58,947 nucleotides of DNA. It comes from a virus. The DNA lies in the IMG/VR virus record IMGVR_UViG_3300031857_000198, positions 1 to 58,947 of that record, one strand, 5' to 3'. Shown in pieces: positions 35,141 through 44,065 of the stretch (position 1 is the first letter of the stretch; each line of letters starts with the position of its first letter). The position numbers were made by a program, and so were the translations under genes. Below the pieces are notes generated by a model. The model was given only the letters and a program-made list of their open reading frames with translations. It made no database searches and was not told the origin of the DNA.

Positions 35141-36658
35141 ATGACAAGTAACAACAATCAGCGCGGATTTAGCGCAAGAAATATAACGAAGTCAGAAAAG
35201 GCTCGGGCAAATAGATTTATTTCTGCCGCTGTTTCTCGTTCTGGTGCCAGCAAGCAGGAATCAGACAATATTAAAAAAACCATTTGGGAGCTTCGTTCAG
35301 TTGTTTCTCGTGACAGAGACTCGGGGTATATGAAAGCGGCTACGTCTGTAGCTACGGACATTGGGCCGGATTATGCAATTGCTGCAGTCTCAAGACTCGG
35401 TGATATGGGGCTTGTTGGTGACATCGAAGTTGAATCAATGATTTCCGCGATAGAAAAGAAGCACAAAACCAACAGAAATAATTCGGTGCGAATAACCCGA
35501 TTATTTAATCAGGCAGCAGATGCTGTTACGGAGTCAGGAATTGGTCTTCTCGCCCCAAAGGTTATAAATGGCAGAACGATAGGTTCGGGCGGAAACCGCA
35601 ATAGAAGTGCAACCAGTGAGCAAAAACCTTTAGGTGGAGAAACCGTAGAAAGAGCGGCATCGGACATTGCTAGGGATTATTACGCAAGCGTTGGTCTTGG
35701 TCAGGATGTACCTGACGAGCTAATGCCGGTCTCTGGGTACGTAATTCACGAGGACCAAATCAAAAAGAAAAGACAGCTCGCAATGTCTTCAGGTATTGGC
35801 AACGTTGAGTCAGATGCGATATTTGAATTAGGTGACGAAGATATTCTCGGTGATGGATTGACCGCCCATGGGGAAATAGAGGTTGTGCTAAAGCCCGGCG
35901 TATCAGGAAGAGTGTCATACGGAATGGGTAATGGGGTGAAAAATGGCAATAAGCCTGTTCGCCTTAACTCAACAAATAAAGAAGATGTATCTGACGCCCT
36001 ATCTAATCTAGATGGCTCAAACGGAAAAATAGAGTCAATGGAGACAATGCTTAATCTGCTTGCGGCAAGTATTGATAAGGATTTTGCAGACGTCAACAGC
36101 TCACTCGATGAGTCTGGCTCAATGAGGCGCTCTGGGCAATTTGATTCAGAGAAAAGAACCCATAAACCGCTTGAAGCACATGTGCTTGGTGGATTTGACA
36201 TAGATGAAATTGAGCAAATTAACTACCCGTTCACCAAGTTGCAGAAAATGGCCGCCAATCAGGATATAAGCGATGTTGTTAACGAATCATTTATTAACAA
36301 CACCCTTGTTAAGAACGGATTTACTATTGAAGAAATTGAGTACATGTCTTCTACGGGGATGACTTCACGCACAAACACCGAAAGTATGGACATGCTTCGC
36401 TCCTACAGGCTTGCCGTAAAGATGCGAGACAAGTACCAGGAGTCAGGCATAAACAAATTAATGATTGCTCACCCATCTGGCATAAATATCTTTAACCCAC
36501 TAAGCCACTCTAAAGCTGCGAGGCCAGGACAAGATGTTGAAGAGGTTTTGAAAGAAAACATAGAGATAGAGATAGCCGAGATGGGCAAGAAGCTCATGAA
36601 GGAAATAAGAAGCAGTGAAAAACCTTCACTTATTTCAAGACGAGGCGGCAAGCTATGA
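35141..36658 (+). CDS. Unknown head-module protein (505 aa)
   Basis: Starts ATG after GGTGG, 17 nt downstream of the 2,070-aa gene. The N-terminal 130 residues are basic and helical (KARANRFISAAVSR; MISAIEKKHKTNRN). The middle part (PVSGYVIHEDQIKKKRQLA, then AMSSGIGN and GEIEVVLKPGVSGRVSYG) looks folded. The C-terminal part is helical with NKLMIAHPSGINIFNP. It ends by overlapping the next ATG (ATGA). Catalytic motifs are not apparent. It contains one SSG motif like those in the giant proteins. Confidence 0.7.
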   Translation: MTSNNNQRGFSARNITKSEKARANRFISAAVSRSGASKQESDNIKKTIWELRSVVSRDRDSGYMKAATSVATDIGPDYAIAAVSRLGDMGLVGDIEVESMISAIEKKHKTNRNNSVRITRLFNQAADAVTESGIGLLAPKVINGRTIGSGGNRNRSATSEQKPLGGETVERAASDIARDYYASVGLGQDVPDELMPVSGYVIHEDQIKKKRQLAMSSGIGNVESDAIFELGDEDILGDGLTAHGEIEVVLKPGVSGRVSYGMGNGVKNGNKPVRLNSTNKEDVSDALSNLDGSNGKIESMETMLNLLAASIDKDFADVNSSLDESGSMRRSGQFDSEKRTHKPLEAHVLGGFDIDEIEQINYPFTKLQKMAANQDISDVVNESFINNTLVKNGFTIEEIEYMSSTGMTSRTNTESMDMLRSYRLAVKMRDKYQESGINKLMIAHPSGINIFNPLSHSKAARPGQDVEEVLKENIEIEIAEMGKKLMKEIRSSEKPSLISRRGGKL

Positions 36659-37167
36659 AAGCAGCACTTGTAGGGACCGTTGGAGACGACAAGCTTTACT
36701 ACATAATCGACGCCACGGTCAATGACAAAGATGGCGCAATTGAGAGAGAAGATGGAACTGTTGTGAGGATTGACTTTATGTCCTTTTCCTCAAGTGCTCG
36801 CAGTTTAAAGAAAATAAGGACATCGCCATTCCATAGAAAACTATGGGATGCCCCAAGAAACATGTCTTCCGGTAGCTGGTATGAAACATTCATCTCAAAG
36901 GAAAAAGAAGTGGATGAGAAGATGCTTGCCGGGTTGCCTGTTTATTCTGCTCTTGGAAAAGACCGCAAGAAGATTGACAAGATTAATGAGAAATCTCTTG
37001 AATTTTCATCCAGTGGTTTAGCGAATCAAATTTTGAGCAAATCGGCTAATGGGCCAGTGGTAAAGTTTGATAAGCCAAAACGAGTATTCAATACGAAGCA
37101 GGAGCGGAAAGACGCATGGCTCGCCATGCACCTGCTCCGAAAAATAGAGGAGAGCGATAATGCTTGA
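36655..37167 (+). CDS. Unknown head-module protein (170 aa)
   Basis: Overlaps the preceding stop by 4 nt and the following gene by 8 nt, so it is translationally coupled. It begins with a beta-rich section (MKAALVGTVGDDKLYYIIDA, TVVRIDFMSFSSSARS). It continues with FHRKLWDAPRNMSSGSWYET and SLEFSSSGLANQIL, two SSG motifs matching the putative processing sequence, and ends with a basic helix (KQERKDAWLAMHLLRKIEES). No known family. If processed, it would break into three short pieces. Confidence 0.65.
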   Translation: MKAALVGTVGDDKLYYIIDATVNDKDGAIEREDGTVVRIDFMSFSSSARSLKKIRTSPFHRKLWDAPRNMSSGSWYETFISKEKEVDEKMLAGLPVYSALGKDRKKIDKINEKSLEFSSSGLANQILSKSANGPVVKFDKPKRVFNTKQERKDAWLAMHLLRKIEESDNA

Positions 37168-37813
37168 CAATGAGCAGATTAAGGCCGACCCGCTTGGCGG
37201 CATACTGCCACAGGAACTGGTCACTGGTGACATACTTAGGGGGTACGGCCCCAGAAGAGGCAATCTTGAGCGCCTACTTAGGTATTGGCGACCAATCATG
37301 AAGAAGCCTGGTGGATTCAGAAGATGTCGAGTGATTCTTGCAAACCATCCAGAGCTTTATCCACTTAGCAATATATGCGCCTGGCTGCACCATGAGACAA
37401 CTGGTTTATGGCCAAACGAAGGATGTCATCATCCGGGCATGAAAAACTGCAGAAAAAAGCTTCGCAAGTTAACAAACTGGACTGATGCGCAGTTTTCTCA
37501 GTCTCTCGCTGGCAAGAAACCAAAGAATGTGGTTAGAAATCTTAAAAAGAGTGACTCCATTGAAGAGTTGGACATGTTCTTTTACGACAGGGAGTTTGCC
37601 ACTGAGGAAAAGGGTCTAAACCAGGTCGTAACAGAAGGTGACATTGAGTACGCGATGAAGGTCTTGTCGGAATTTGCCGACATGGAGCCAGATTTTATCA
37701 AGTTTATCGGTGACGATAAAAATTGGCAAATAGAAGGCGAAAACGAATCTGGAACAAAGGTTTATTCTGCGTTCATTAGTTCAAAATCGGATGAGGAAAA
37801 CTGCTGTGGATGA
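37160..37813 (+). CDS. Cys/His-rich unknown head-module protein (217 aa)
   Basis: Opens MLDNEQIKADPLGGILPQEL. Residues ~50-95 are conserved-looking and rich in possible metal ligands (FRRCRVILANHP; NICAWLHHETTG; GCHHPGMKNCRKK). The C-terminal half is acidic (DIEYAMKVLSEFADMEPDFI). The gene overlaps its neighbours at both ends (8 nt and 23 nt). I do not recognise the family. The Cys/His segment may bind zinc. Confidence 0.65.
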   Translation: MLDNEQIKADPLGGILPQELVTGDILRGYGPRRGNLERLLRYWRPIMKKPGGFRRCRVILANHPELYPLSNICAWLHHETTGLWPNEGCHHPGMKNCRKKLRKLTNWTDAQFSQSLAGKKPKNVVRNLKKSDSIEELDMFFYDREFATEEKGLNQVVTEGDIEYAMKVLSEFADMEPDFIKFIGDDKNWQIEGENESGTKVYSAFISSKSDEENCCG

Positions 37814-39833
37814 ACTTCTTCCATGTTGCGACAATAACGAGCTTATTGTAACAAGAGTGGTACTTGGCGACCTTTTTGGGAAGTCAAACGTGGACCATCT
37901 ACGTGGAAGAAAGCAGCTTTCCCATGCCCTAATTCAGTACAGGGCTCTCTCAAAAAGAAACGGCAACACTAAGAGAAGAAAAAGTCAGACAGGAAACAAT
38001 CAAATCAGCTTCAAGGCAAATGCACTACGCCAAATAGGAAGCACGATAGGAAGCACTCTCGTTCCTGGAGACTTAGGTCCGGTAAGGTCGCCTGTTCGTT
38101 CTGCTTTTTATAGAGCAGCCACTCCAGGTTTTGGTGGAGGCCGTCGTGGCGGTTCACTGCCTGGTCAAAACCGTGCGGCCAGATGCCCCGAGGGGTATCA
38201 GTATGGTGGAAGATTTACAGACAATAGGTTTACAACTTGCGGTCAACAACTTTTCGACATACCATCAGTCCTTGGTGCAGCAGTAAGAGAAATACGCAGA
38301 GCACAGACTTCTGGACTACCGGATAGGGTGTCCGGAAGGGATATAACTGGCGGAATAGCACCAAGTTCAATCATTCAAAGTCGTGCCCCCCAGATTCCGC
38401 GTGTCGGAAACGAAAATCGCTCAATCTCTATGGGTAGAACAAGAGACATTATCCGTGACGTTGGTCAGTTTAATTCTTCGTCGTCGACGCGGGTGAGACG
38501 AATGGTAAGACGTGACGGATTTGTTCTTGAGCCGGTCGTACCAAGCCGCGTTTTGCGAGCAATACCCGACAACAGGGACATGGAAGGCGCTTCATTCATA
38601 ATGTCAGCATTGTCTCCATCTGATATTGGTGGAGAAGAGCTGGGTCTTCTTTCAAATACGGGAATAAGGTCTCTTATTTATGTTCTGCCTGGTGGTTCTT
38701 CGCTGACGCTTGAAAAAGCAAGGAAGCTCACTGTTGGCGAAAGAAGAAAGCTTGGGCGGGTAGTTAACACTGCACAGGAGATAAATAACTCAACAAACCC
38801 AGCAGCAAGACTGGTAAACGTTTCTCAAGAAATTGGCGACGGGATTCAGTACTCAGAAAAATTTGTTGGGATAAAGAACCCAAACGAGCCAGTTGGCAAG
38901 ACAACCAGATGGGCACAAGAGCTCCTTTTTTCAAAGAGAAGAAAAAAGCCAGTTGATGTTTCCACCTCGGAATCAAGAGAAACTGTGTCTTTTGATGCAA
39001 AGCGTAAGCTTATTAAAGATATTGACAGGGCAATGGCTCACCTATCTGGGGGTGGCTCTCTCTCTGCAATCCACCCAGACATTCTTTCTGAGGTAATTAA
39101 GCGTTCCAACGCTATCCAGAAACAGAAAATGGGCAACAACATTACTGCAGTTGTATCTGGGCCAGAAAAGTATTTCATGTATGAGCGTCCAGCAAAATTC
39201 CAACATCTCGGTGAAAGGTTTGCTTCAGACGTACAGCAGTTCCTTGGGCTTAGCTCACCTGACGTGCTTTTTGTTGGCAAAGCCGGCGATAAAAGAACGT
39301 ACTTGCGCCAGGATGTTGAAGCAGCAATACCGGGTGGCGTGTTTAATCCAAATGCAAAGTTTCAGGACATAGGTTACGAGGATGTGGCCCGGATGATTGT
39401 TGCCGATTTCCTTACTGACCAGAGAAATAGGCCATCAACATCGATTTATCCAATAGATACCCCTGATGGCACAAGGGCAGTGCTTGCACAAAACACTACT
39501 TCTGGTCTGACAGACCTATCCAAGATAGAAATCACCAAAAGAATGAAATTGAGACTCAATGACTTCTATGAATCAGGCCTGACACCAGCATATTCTGAGT
39601 ATTACCAGACTTTGAAGGCTGAACAAAGGGTTCTATTGATTCAGTTCATTGGTCAGCTCATTAATAGGGCAAGAAAGTTCAGTACTTCCAATTTCCAGAA
39701 CGATATGAACAGATATGGAATGTCTGCAGGCGAAAAGATACACATGGAAATCATGGAAAAACTTTTCACAGAGCGACTTGATGTTCTTAGAAATCAAAAA
39801 AACATCCTAAACACGATAATCAGAGGCGCCTAA
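37791..39833 (+). CDS. Unknown structural-region protein (680 aa)
   Basis: Starts inside the end of the previous gene. After a basic N-terminal region it carries RCPEGYQYGGRFTD with Cys132 and Cys150 (TCGQQLF), a motif also seen in the 2,070-aa protein. The middle is Arg/Ser-rich (TSGLPDRVSGRDITGG). The C-terminal half, from about residue 450 (YERPAKFQHLGERFASDVQQ, then LFVGKAGDKRTYLRQD, then MIVADFLTDQRNRPS), looks like a compact globular domain with an invariant-looking DFLTDQRNR. No catalytic assignment is safe. It sits directly in the head operon before the capsid gene. Confidence 0.7.
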   Translation: MRKTAVDELLPCCDNNELIVTRVVLGDLFGKSNVDHLRGRKQLSHALIQYRALSKRNGNTKRRKSQTGNNQISFKANALRQIGSTIGSTLVPGDLGPVRSPVRSAFYRAATPGFGGGRRGGSLPGQNRAARCPEGYQYGGRFTDNRFTTCGQQLFDIPSVLGAAVREIRRAQTSGLPDRVSGRDITGGIAPSSIIQSRAPQIPRVGNENRSISMGRTRDIIRDVGQFNSSSSTRVRRMVRRDGFVLEPVVPSRVLRAIPDNRDMEGASFIMSALSPSDIGGEELGLLSNTGIRSLIYVLPGGSSLTLEKARKLTVGERRKLGRVVNTAQEINNSTNPAARLVNVSQEIGDGIQYSEKFVGIKNPNEPVGKTTRWAQELLFSKRRKKPVDVSTSESRETVSFDAKRKLIKDIDRAMAHLSGGGSLSAIHPDILSEVIKRSNAIQKQKMGNNITAVVSGPEKYFMYERPAKFQHLGERFASDVQQFLGLSSPDVLFVGKAGDKRTYLRQDVEAAIPGGVFNPNAKFQDIGYEDVARMIVADFLTDQRNRPSTSIYPIDTPDGTRAVLAQNTTSGLTDLSKIEITKRMKLRLNDFYESGLTPAYSEYYQTLKAEQRVLLIQFIGQLINRARKFSTSNFQNDMNRYGMSAGEKIHMEIMEKLFTERLDVLRNQKNILNTIIRGA

Positions 39834-39834
39834 A

Positions 39835-40572
39835 ATGAAAAAAGTCGCAATAATCAAAGATTTGTTCAGAAACACCCCTCATGTTGTTATTTCCGATAAT
39901 GACGGTGTAATTGAATCAAAGAGTTTGACGGAGTACGGGAAGCGGATAGTTGCAGAAAGCTCTATATCTGCAGATATAGAGCAAATAGCTCTTCCCGAGG
40001 GGTTTGTTTGCACTGGATTCAAGTCCGTAACCCCATCGATTGAAAAAATGCTTGGTTCGTTTGCCTCGGACGCCATAGAAACCAAGTCACTAAAACAAGA
40101 TTACGTTACTGAAAAACCATCGCAGGCCTTTCGCATGTTTAGCAATAGACACACAAACACTGAATTAAGTGAAAACAAGCCCTCATCAGAGCTATCAATA
40201 GCAAAATTTTCTTCTGTTGAGTCAAAAATGAATGCAATTGATTATAAGGCAAGACAATTCGAGGTCGCTTCGCGGATTTCGTCCATCATTTCCCCCATAA
40301 AGAGTGGAAAATTTGGTTTCGATACAACTAAGTCAGCATTTGTTCCACGAAAAAATAATGCAATCTCTCTACTTGCCTCCGAAATTGCAGAAAAATCTGT
40401 GCCTGAATCAATGATGGGCAGATTTCTTTCAGATGACGGAAAACGCGATAGGACCACAGCCAGAAGAAGACTGAAGAGAAGAGCGAGAAACCTGTCTCCA
40501 GTTATTGATGGCAAAAAAATGCTTTCTGGTAAGCAAAGAATAACAATTTCAATTAAGTCGAAACTTGGGTAA
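39835..40572 (+). CDS. Unknown head-module protein (245 aa)
   Basis: Begins 1 nt after the previous stop. The N-terminus is a small beta-rich domain (KKVAIIKDLFRNTPHVVISD, IALPEGFVCTGFKSV). The centre is Ser/Lys-rich and probably flexible. The C-terminus is very basic (RDRTTARRRLKRRARNL, ending MLSGKQRITISIKSKLG). Function unknown; DNA or capsid-interior binding is plausible from charge. Confidence 0.65.
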   Translation: MKKVAIIKDLFRNTPHVVISDNDGVIESKSLTEYGKRIVAESSISADIEQIALPEGFVCTGFKSVTPSIEKMLGSFASDAIETKSLKQDYVTEKPSQAFRMFSNRHTNTELSENKPSSELSIAKFSSVESKMNAIDYKARQFEVASRISSIISPIKSGKFGFDTTKSAFVPRKNNAISLLASEIAEKSVPESMMGRFLSDDGKRDRTTARRRLKRRARNLSPVIDGKKMLSGKQRITISIKSKLG

Positions 40573-40574
40573 TC

Positions 40575-41213
40575 ATGGCACGCGAAAAGAAATTAGTCGA
40601 TAAAGTTCAGGCACTTGCAATGGCCAGAGAAATTGGCTGCACTGGTGCGCATCTTTCCGCAGACGGAAACTGGATGCCATGCGAGACAATGGAAGAAATG
40701 GAGAGAATCTCCAATATTGCGGAAACATCGAAATGGAGAACAGTTGTCCCCGGTTACAGCCCTAAGAAAAAACGCGAGATGGGTAAGAGGAAAAAGAAAA
40801 GAAGTGATTGGGAGAACCTCCGCGAAGCCCCAATAATGGGCATAGCTACACTCCCTGGCGGTGGACTCGTGTCGGCAACTTCTTTTGGTGGCAAATCAGT
40901 CGGCCCAGAATATATCCGCGAGACAGACATGGATGTATTTATGGACCCAGAGTCAGCTAGGGCTCGTTCAAGACAGCTTGGGTGCATCGGCATTAGTAGG
41001 CGGGTCAGCAAAAATGGACGCTCGGTATGGATGCCGTGCAGCAACATGACGGATTATGCAAACAGGGCTGGCTCAACGGCCCTTGGTAGACGAAATATCT
41101 CCAAAAGAAGAGACAATGAAACCAGGGAAGCAGTTCGGGTTGTTCTTTCAGAACGAGGAAATAAGCCCGTAAAACGCAAGTCAAGCATCCCTGAAGAACT
41201 AAGGCACAAGTAG
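40575..41213 (+). CDS. Protein with duplicated Cys domain (212 aa)
   Basis: Two copies of one pattern are visible: AREIGCTGAHLSADGNWMPC (residues ~17-36) and SRQLGCIGISRR followed by GRSVWMPC (residues ~135-156). Each has a GCxG turn and WMPC separated by about 11-15 residues, so each could form a small Cys-stabilised or metal-binding unit. The linker is basic (KKKREMGKRKKKR). It starts 2 nt after the previous stop and ends the gene cluster before the capsid promoter region. Unknown family. Confidence 0.7.
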   Translation: MAREKKLVDKVQALAMAREIGCTGAHLSADGNWMPCETMEEMERISNIAETSKWRTVVPGYSPKKKREMGKRKKKRSDWENLREAPIMGIATLPGGGLVSATSFGGKSVGPEYIRETDMDVFMDPESARARSRQLGCIGISRRVSKNGRSVWMPCSNMTDYANRAGSTALGRRNISKRRDNETREAVRVVLSERGNKPVKRKSSIPEELRHK

Positions 41214-41227
41214 CAGTAAAAAAACTA

Positions 41228-41257
41228 TTTACACACTTTAATGGCAAAACATAATTA
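41228..41257 (+). promoter_or_regulatory. Candidate promoter of the major capsid gene
   Basis: TTTACA (41228-41233) and ATAATT/TAATTA (from 41251 or 41252) lie 17-18 nt apart in an AT-rich 166-nt gap before the capsid gene. An AGAGG ribosome-binding site precedes the ATG by about 8 nt. A separate strong promoter plus the downstream terminator would give the capsid gene its own abundant mRNA. Confidence 0.5.
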
Positions 41258-41379
41258 GTTCCACTAAATGATGTCAATCATCTGTTATTTTTGATTATTA
41301 GCAGGGCTGGGTGCTTACCTAAGCCATCCGCTGAAAAGCAATTAATCCAACCCTTCAACTTCAATAAGAGGTAAACACA

Positions 41380-42741
41380 ATGTCGGAAGACAAAGCCCGC
41401 ATCTCAGAGCTCCAGTCAGCTCTAAGAACCAAAATGGACGAGAATAAGGCAATTGCCGACTCGTTCCGCGTTGAGGACGGCACAGTAGTCGTCTCCTCAG
41501 ACCAGAAGACAGCGTTCGACAAGAACATGCGCGACATCAAAGAAATCAAGTCGCTTCTTTCGGACCTTCAGACCATCGAAAACGTTGACAGCTGGTCAAA
41601 TCAGCCAGCAGGTGACTCGGTTTCTTCAGCCTATGCTGCTGCTGCCGCTGACCTCACCCAGTTGACATCACGTGAAATCAAGAGCATCGGCCAGATGTTC
41701 CTTGAGTCAGCTGAGTTCAAGGCCCTCAACGGTGGACGTAATGGCGCAAACATGGCCGCTCCATGGCAGGTGAAGGCTTCCCTCACCAGCTTCTCAGGTG
41801 GTTACAACGTCAAGGACGTCTTCTCAGGTATGCCAAGCGGTGACATCACCACTGGCCTTGGTTCAGTTCAGCGTGACGCAATCGTTACTCCTCCAATGCG
41901 TACCAAGCGCGTTCGTGACCTTTTCCCGGTCCGTCGCACAAACGCAGCGGTTATCGAGTACTTCCGTCAGCTCGGGTTCACCACACTTGAGGCTGGTCAT
42001 GGCGTAAACAACGCTGCGACAGTTGCAGAGCGTGGAACCGGCGCAGCGAGCGCGACCTTCGGCATCAAGCCACAGTCGTCATTCGCTTTCGTTGGCGAGC
42101 AGGCTCCAGTGCGCACACTCGCACACTGGGAAGCAGCACACCGCAACGTTCTTGCCGATGAGCCACAGCTGCGCTCAATCATCGACAACGAGCTAATGTA
42201 CGGTCTGCGTCTCCTCGAAGACAACCAGATTCTGAACGGTGACGGAACCGGCGAGAACCTTCTCGGCGTGCTCAACACACCAAACATTCAGGAATACGCA
42301 TGGTCAGATGGAGAAACCGCTCCAGTTGCTGACACCAAGGCTGACGCAATTCGTCGTGCTGCTACCCTCTCGTTCCTGGCTTACTACGAGCCAAGCGGTG
42401 TTGTTCTACACCCGAACGACTGGGAAGACATCGAACTGACGAAGGACGAGCAGGGTCAGTACCTAATCGCAGTTTCGGTTGCGATGGGTGGTGAGCCAAA
42501 GGTCTGGCGCATGCCGCTGGTGGACACCCCAGCCATCGATGAGGGCACTGCTCTTGTTGGTGCCTTCGGTACCGGCGCTCAGTTGTACGACCGCGAGGAA
42601 GCCAGCATCCGTATTTCGGAACAGCACTCAGACTTCTTCGTACGCAACGCCATCGTCATCTTGGCCGAGCAGCGCCTAGCCCTAGCGGTGAAGCGTCCAG
42701 AGGCCTTCGTGAAGGTGTCATTCGACAGCGCACCTGTCTGA
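41380..42741 (+). CDS. Major capsid protein (HK97 fold)
   Basis: A 453-aa protein. Residues ~1-130 are a helical delta-domain-like N-terminus (KARISELQSALRTKMDENKA; DIKEIKSLLSDLQTIE). The capsid fold follows: PPMRTKRVRDLFPVRRTNAA, IEYFRQLGFTT, FAFVGEQAPVRTLAHWE (E-loop and spine), NGDGTGENLLGVLN, GVVLHPNDWEDIELTK, and a C-terminal P/A-domain strand. SFSGGYN at 137-142 marks the end of the delta region and resembles the LSSG sites of the giant proteins. Codons look more optimised (many GAC, AAC, CGT) than in neighbouring genes, typical of the most abundant virion protein. Confidence 0.95.
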   Translation: MSEDKARISELQSALRTKMDENKAIADSFRVEDGTVVVSSDQKTAFDKNMRDIKEIKSLLSDLQTIENVDSWSNQPAGDSVSSAYAAAAADLTQLTSREIKSIGQMFLESAEFKALNGGRNGANMAAPWQVKASLTSFSGGYNVKDVFSGMPSGDITTGLGSVQRDAIVTPPMRTKRVRDLFPVRRTNAAVIEYFRQLGFTTLEAGHGVNNAATVAERGTGAASATFGIKPQSSFAFVGEQAPVRTLAHWEAAHRNVLADEPQLRSIIDNELMYGLRLLEDNQILNGDGTGENLLGVLNTPNIQEYAWSDGETAPVADTKADAIRRAATLSFLAYYEPSGVVLHPNDWEDIELTKDEQGQYLIAVSVAMGGEPKVWRMPLVDTPAIDEGTALVGAFGTGAQLYDREEASIRISEQHSDFFVRNAIVILAEQRLALAVKRPEAFVKVSFDSAPV

Positions 42742-42769
42742 TAACGACCAACGCGTAGCAACGCAAGAG

Positions 42770-42813
42770 AGAACCCTGGGGCAACGGGAAACCGGAACCC
42801 CAGGGTTCTTTTC
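42770..42813 (+). terminator. Rho-independent terminator after the capsid gene
   Basis: Perfect 12-bp arms AGAACCCTGGGG (42770-42781) and CCCCAGGGTTCT (42798-42809) with a 16-nt loop are followed by TTTTCT. It lies 29 nt after the capsid stop codon and would end capsid-gene transcription. Confidence 0.9.
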
Positions 42814-42837
42814 TATCTACAAACAACTTTCATGGGA

Positions 42838-42843
42838 TAATGT
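42838..42843 (+). promoter_or_regulatory. Candidate leaderless -10 box (TAATGT)
   Basis: TAATGT ends 6 nt before the ATG at 42850, just after the capsid terminator, and there is no ribosome-binding site. It has the same TANNNT-N6-ATG geometry as the other leaderless candidates. The -35 region is poor. Confidence 0.4.
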
Positions 42844-42849
42844 AGCTAT

Positions 42850-43674
42850 ATGGATGAAACCAATAACGAGAATCTTGACTCCCTCTTTGAGCAGCTTCTT
42901 AATATTTCTGACGCCATAGACGTCGAAGAAGAACTTGCCCTAATTGCTGAGCAGTCAATAGTCGAACTAAAGAGCGATTCAATGATGCCGATATTCGATG
43001 AATACTACGGTGGGAAAATCTTAAATGACTGCATTGAAGGCAAGGCAGCCAAGAAAAGACTCAAAGACCCCAAGGGTGGTCTCACTGCTGCTGGGCGCGC
43101 CTACTTCAAGCGCAAAGAAGGGGCAAACCTAAAACCCGGAGTAATGGGGCCAGCAAATACTCCAGAAAAGATGAGAAGGAAGGGCTCCTTCCTAACACGC
43201 TTCTTCACGAATCCATCCGGGCCAATGGTTGACGAAAAAGGTAGAGCCACAAGGCTTGCGCTCTCTGCCGCAGCATGGGGTGAACCAGTACCCAAAAATA
43301 TGGAAGATGCAGCAAAGCTTGCAGCAAAGGGGAGAAGACTTCTTGAGCGTTATAGCAAGGTTAAGAAGAAGTCAGAAAATCCCGAAGAATTTAGTTTGTC
43401 AATATTTGGCTCGACACAAAGAAAATCGGCTGACCGCAGTATTCATGATACGGACCTCACCGGTATTGGCGTAATTAGTGAACTCTATACCCCGGAAGAG
43501 CTAGTTACAGACGAATCGGTAACCACACTTCGCGATGAGACCAGGAAAGCAATGTTGATGCTTTCCCCATCTTTTATGAAAGGCGACCGAATGTTTGCTG
43601 GTGACGAATCCGTCATGGCCAGAATGAACAGGGCGTCACGACAAATGGCTAAAGCGAGAAAAGATAAGCGCTAA
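42850..43674 (+). CDS. DUF6321-like phage protein (274 aa)
   Basis: Begins MDETNNENLDSLFEQLLN (acidic). Residues ~72-150 contain the pattern DPKGGLTAAGRAYFKRKEGA, NLKPGV, KMRRKGSFLTRFF and ALSAAAWGEPVP. This resembles a short domain (DUF6321) found fused or free in phage structural regions: KGGLTxxGR, then NLKxGV, then RxxSFxxR. The C-terminal part is helical and charged. Presumed virion-associated; the role is unknown. It converges with and overlaps (4 nt) the next leftward gene. Confidence 0.7.
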   Translation: MDETNNENLDSLFEQLLNISDAIDVEEELALIAEQSIVELKSDSMMPIFDEYYGGKILNDCIEGKAAKKRLKDPKGGLTAAGRAYFKRKEGANLKPGVMGPANTPEKMRRKGSFLTRFFTNPSGPMVDEKGRATRLALSAAAWGEPVPKNMEDAAKLAAKGRRLLERYSKVKKKSENPEEFSLSIFGSTQRKSADRSIHDTDLTGIGVISELYTPEELVTDESVTTLRDETRKAMLMLSPSFMKGDRMFAGDESVMARMNRASRQMAKARKDKR

Positions 43675-44033
43675 TTAGTTTTCGCGTGCTCATTGCATAG
43701 CGTCTTGATGTAGCCAGAGTTCCTGGTTGCCCCAGGAGAACCACAGAGCTCGCATGTCGAAGAAGACATCTTTTCATATTTAGAAACAACCCCACACATC
43801 TGCTTGTAAAGAGATGGGTTACTAGAAGAAAAGTAATACTTGAGTGTTCCAAATTTCTCTTTAATCTGGGCAATCGTATACTCGTCATCTATTGTTTTTA
43901 ACTCCTGATGGCAGTTGGCGATAATTTCATTCCACCCATGCTCGCAATCTATTATTGCGGGAAAACCAGACTGGAACCGGGACAATATATCCCTAAAGTC
44001 ACCAAGTCTCTCTGTTGGTTCGAATTCAGCCAT
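43671..44033 (-). CDS. Small zinc-knuckle-like protein (120 aa)
   Basis: From the ATG at 44033 (MAEFEPTERLG). It shows IIDCEHGWNEIIANCHQEL, QIKEKFGTLKYYFS and a C-terminal CELCG with TLCNEH. These resemble a widespread phage protein of unknown function (GW, QIKEKFGxLRxY, CxxCG and a terminal Cys). The Cys set may bind zinc. Its gene lies next to the tRNA cluster in the same direction. Confidence 0.7.
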   Translation of the reverse strand: MAEFEPTERLGDFRDILSRFQSGFPAIIDCEHGWNEIIANCHQELKTIDDEYTIAQIKEKFGTLKYYFSSSNPSLYKQMCGVVSKYEKMSSSTCELCGSPGATRNSGYIKTLCNEHAKTN

Positions 44034-44065
44034 CCGAACATTGTACACCTTATGCGGTATTTATT

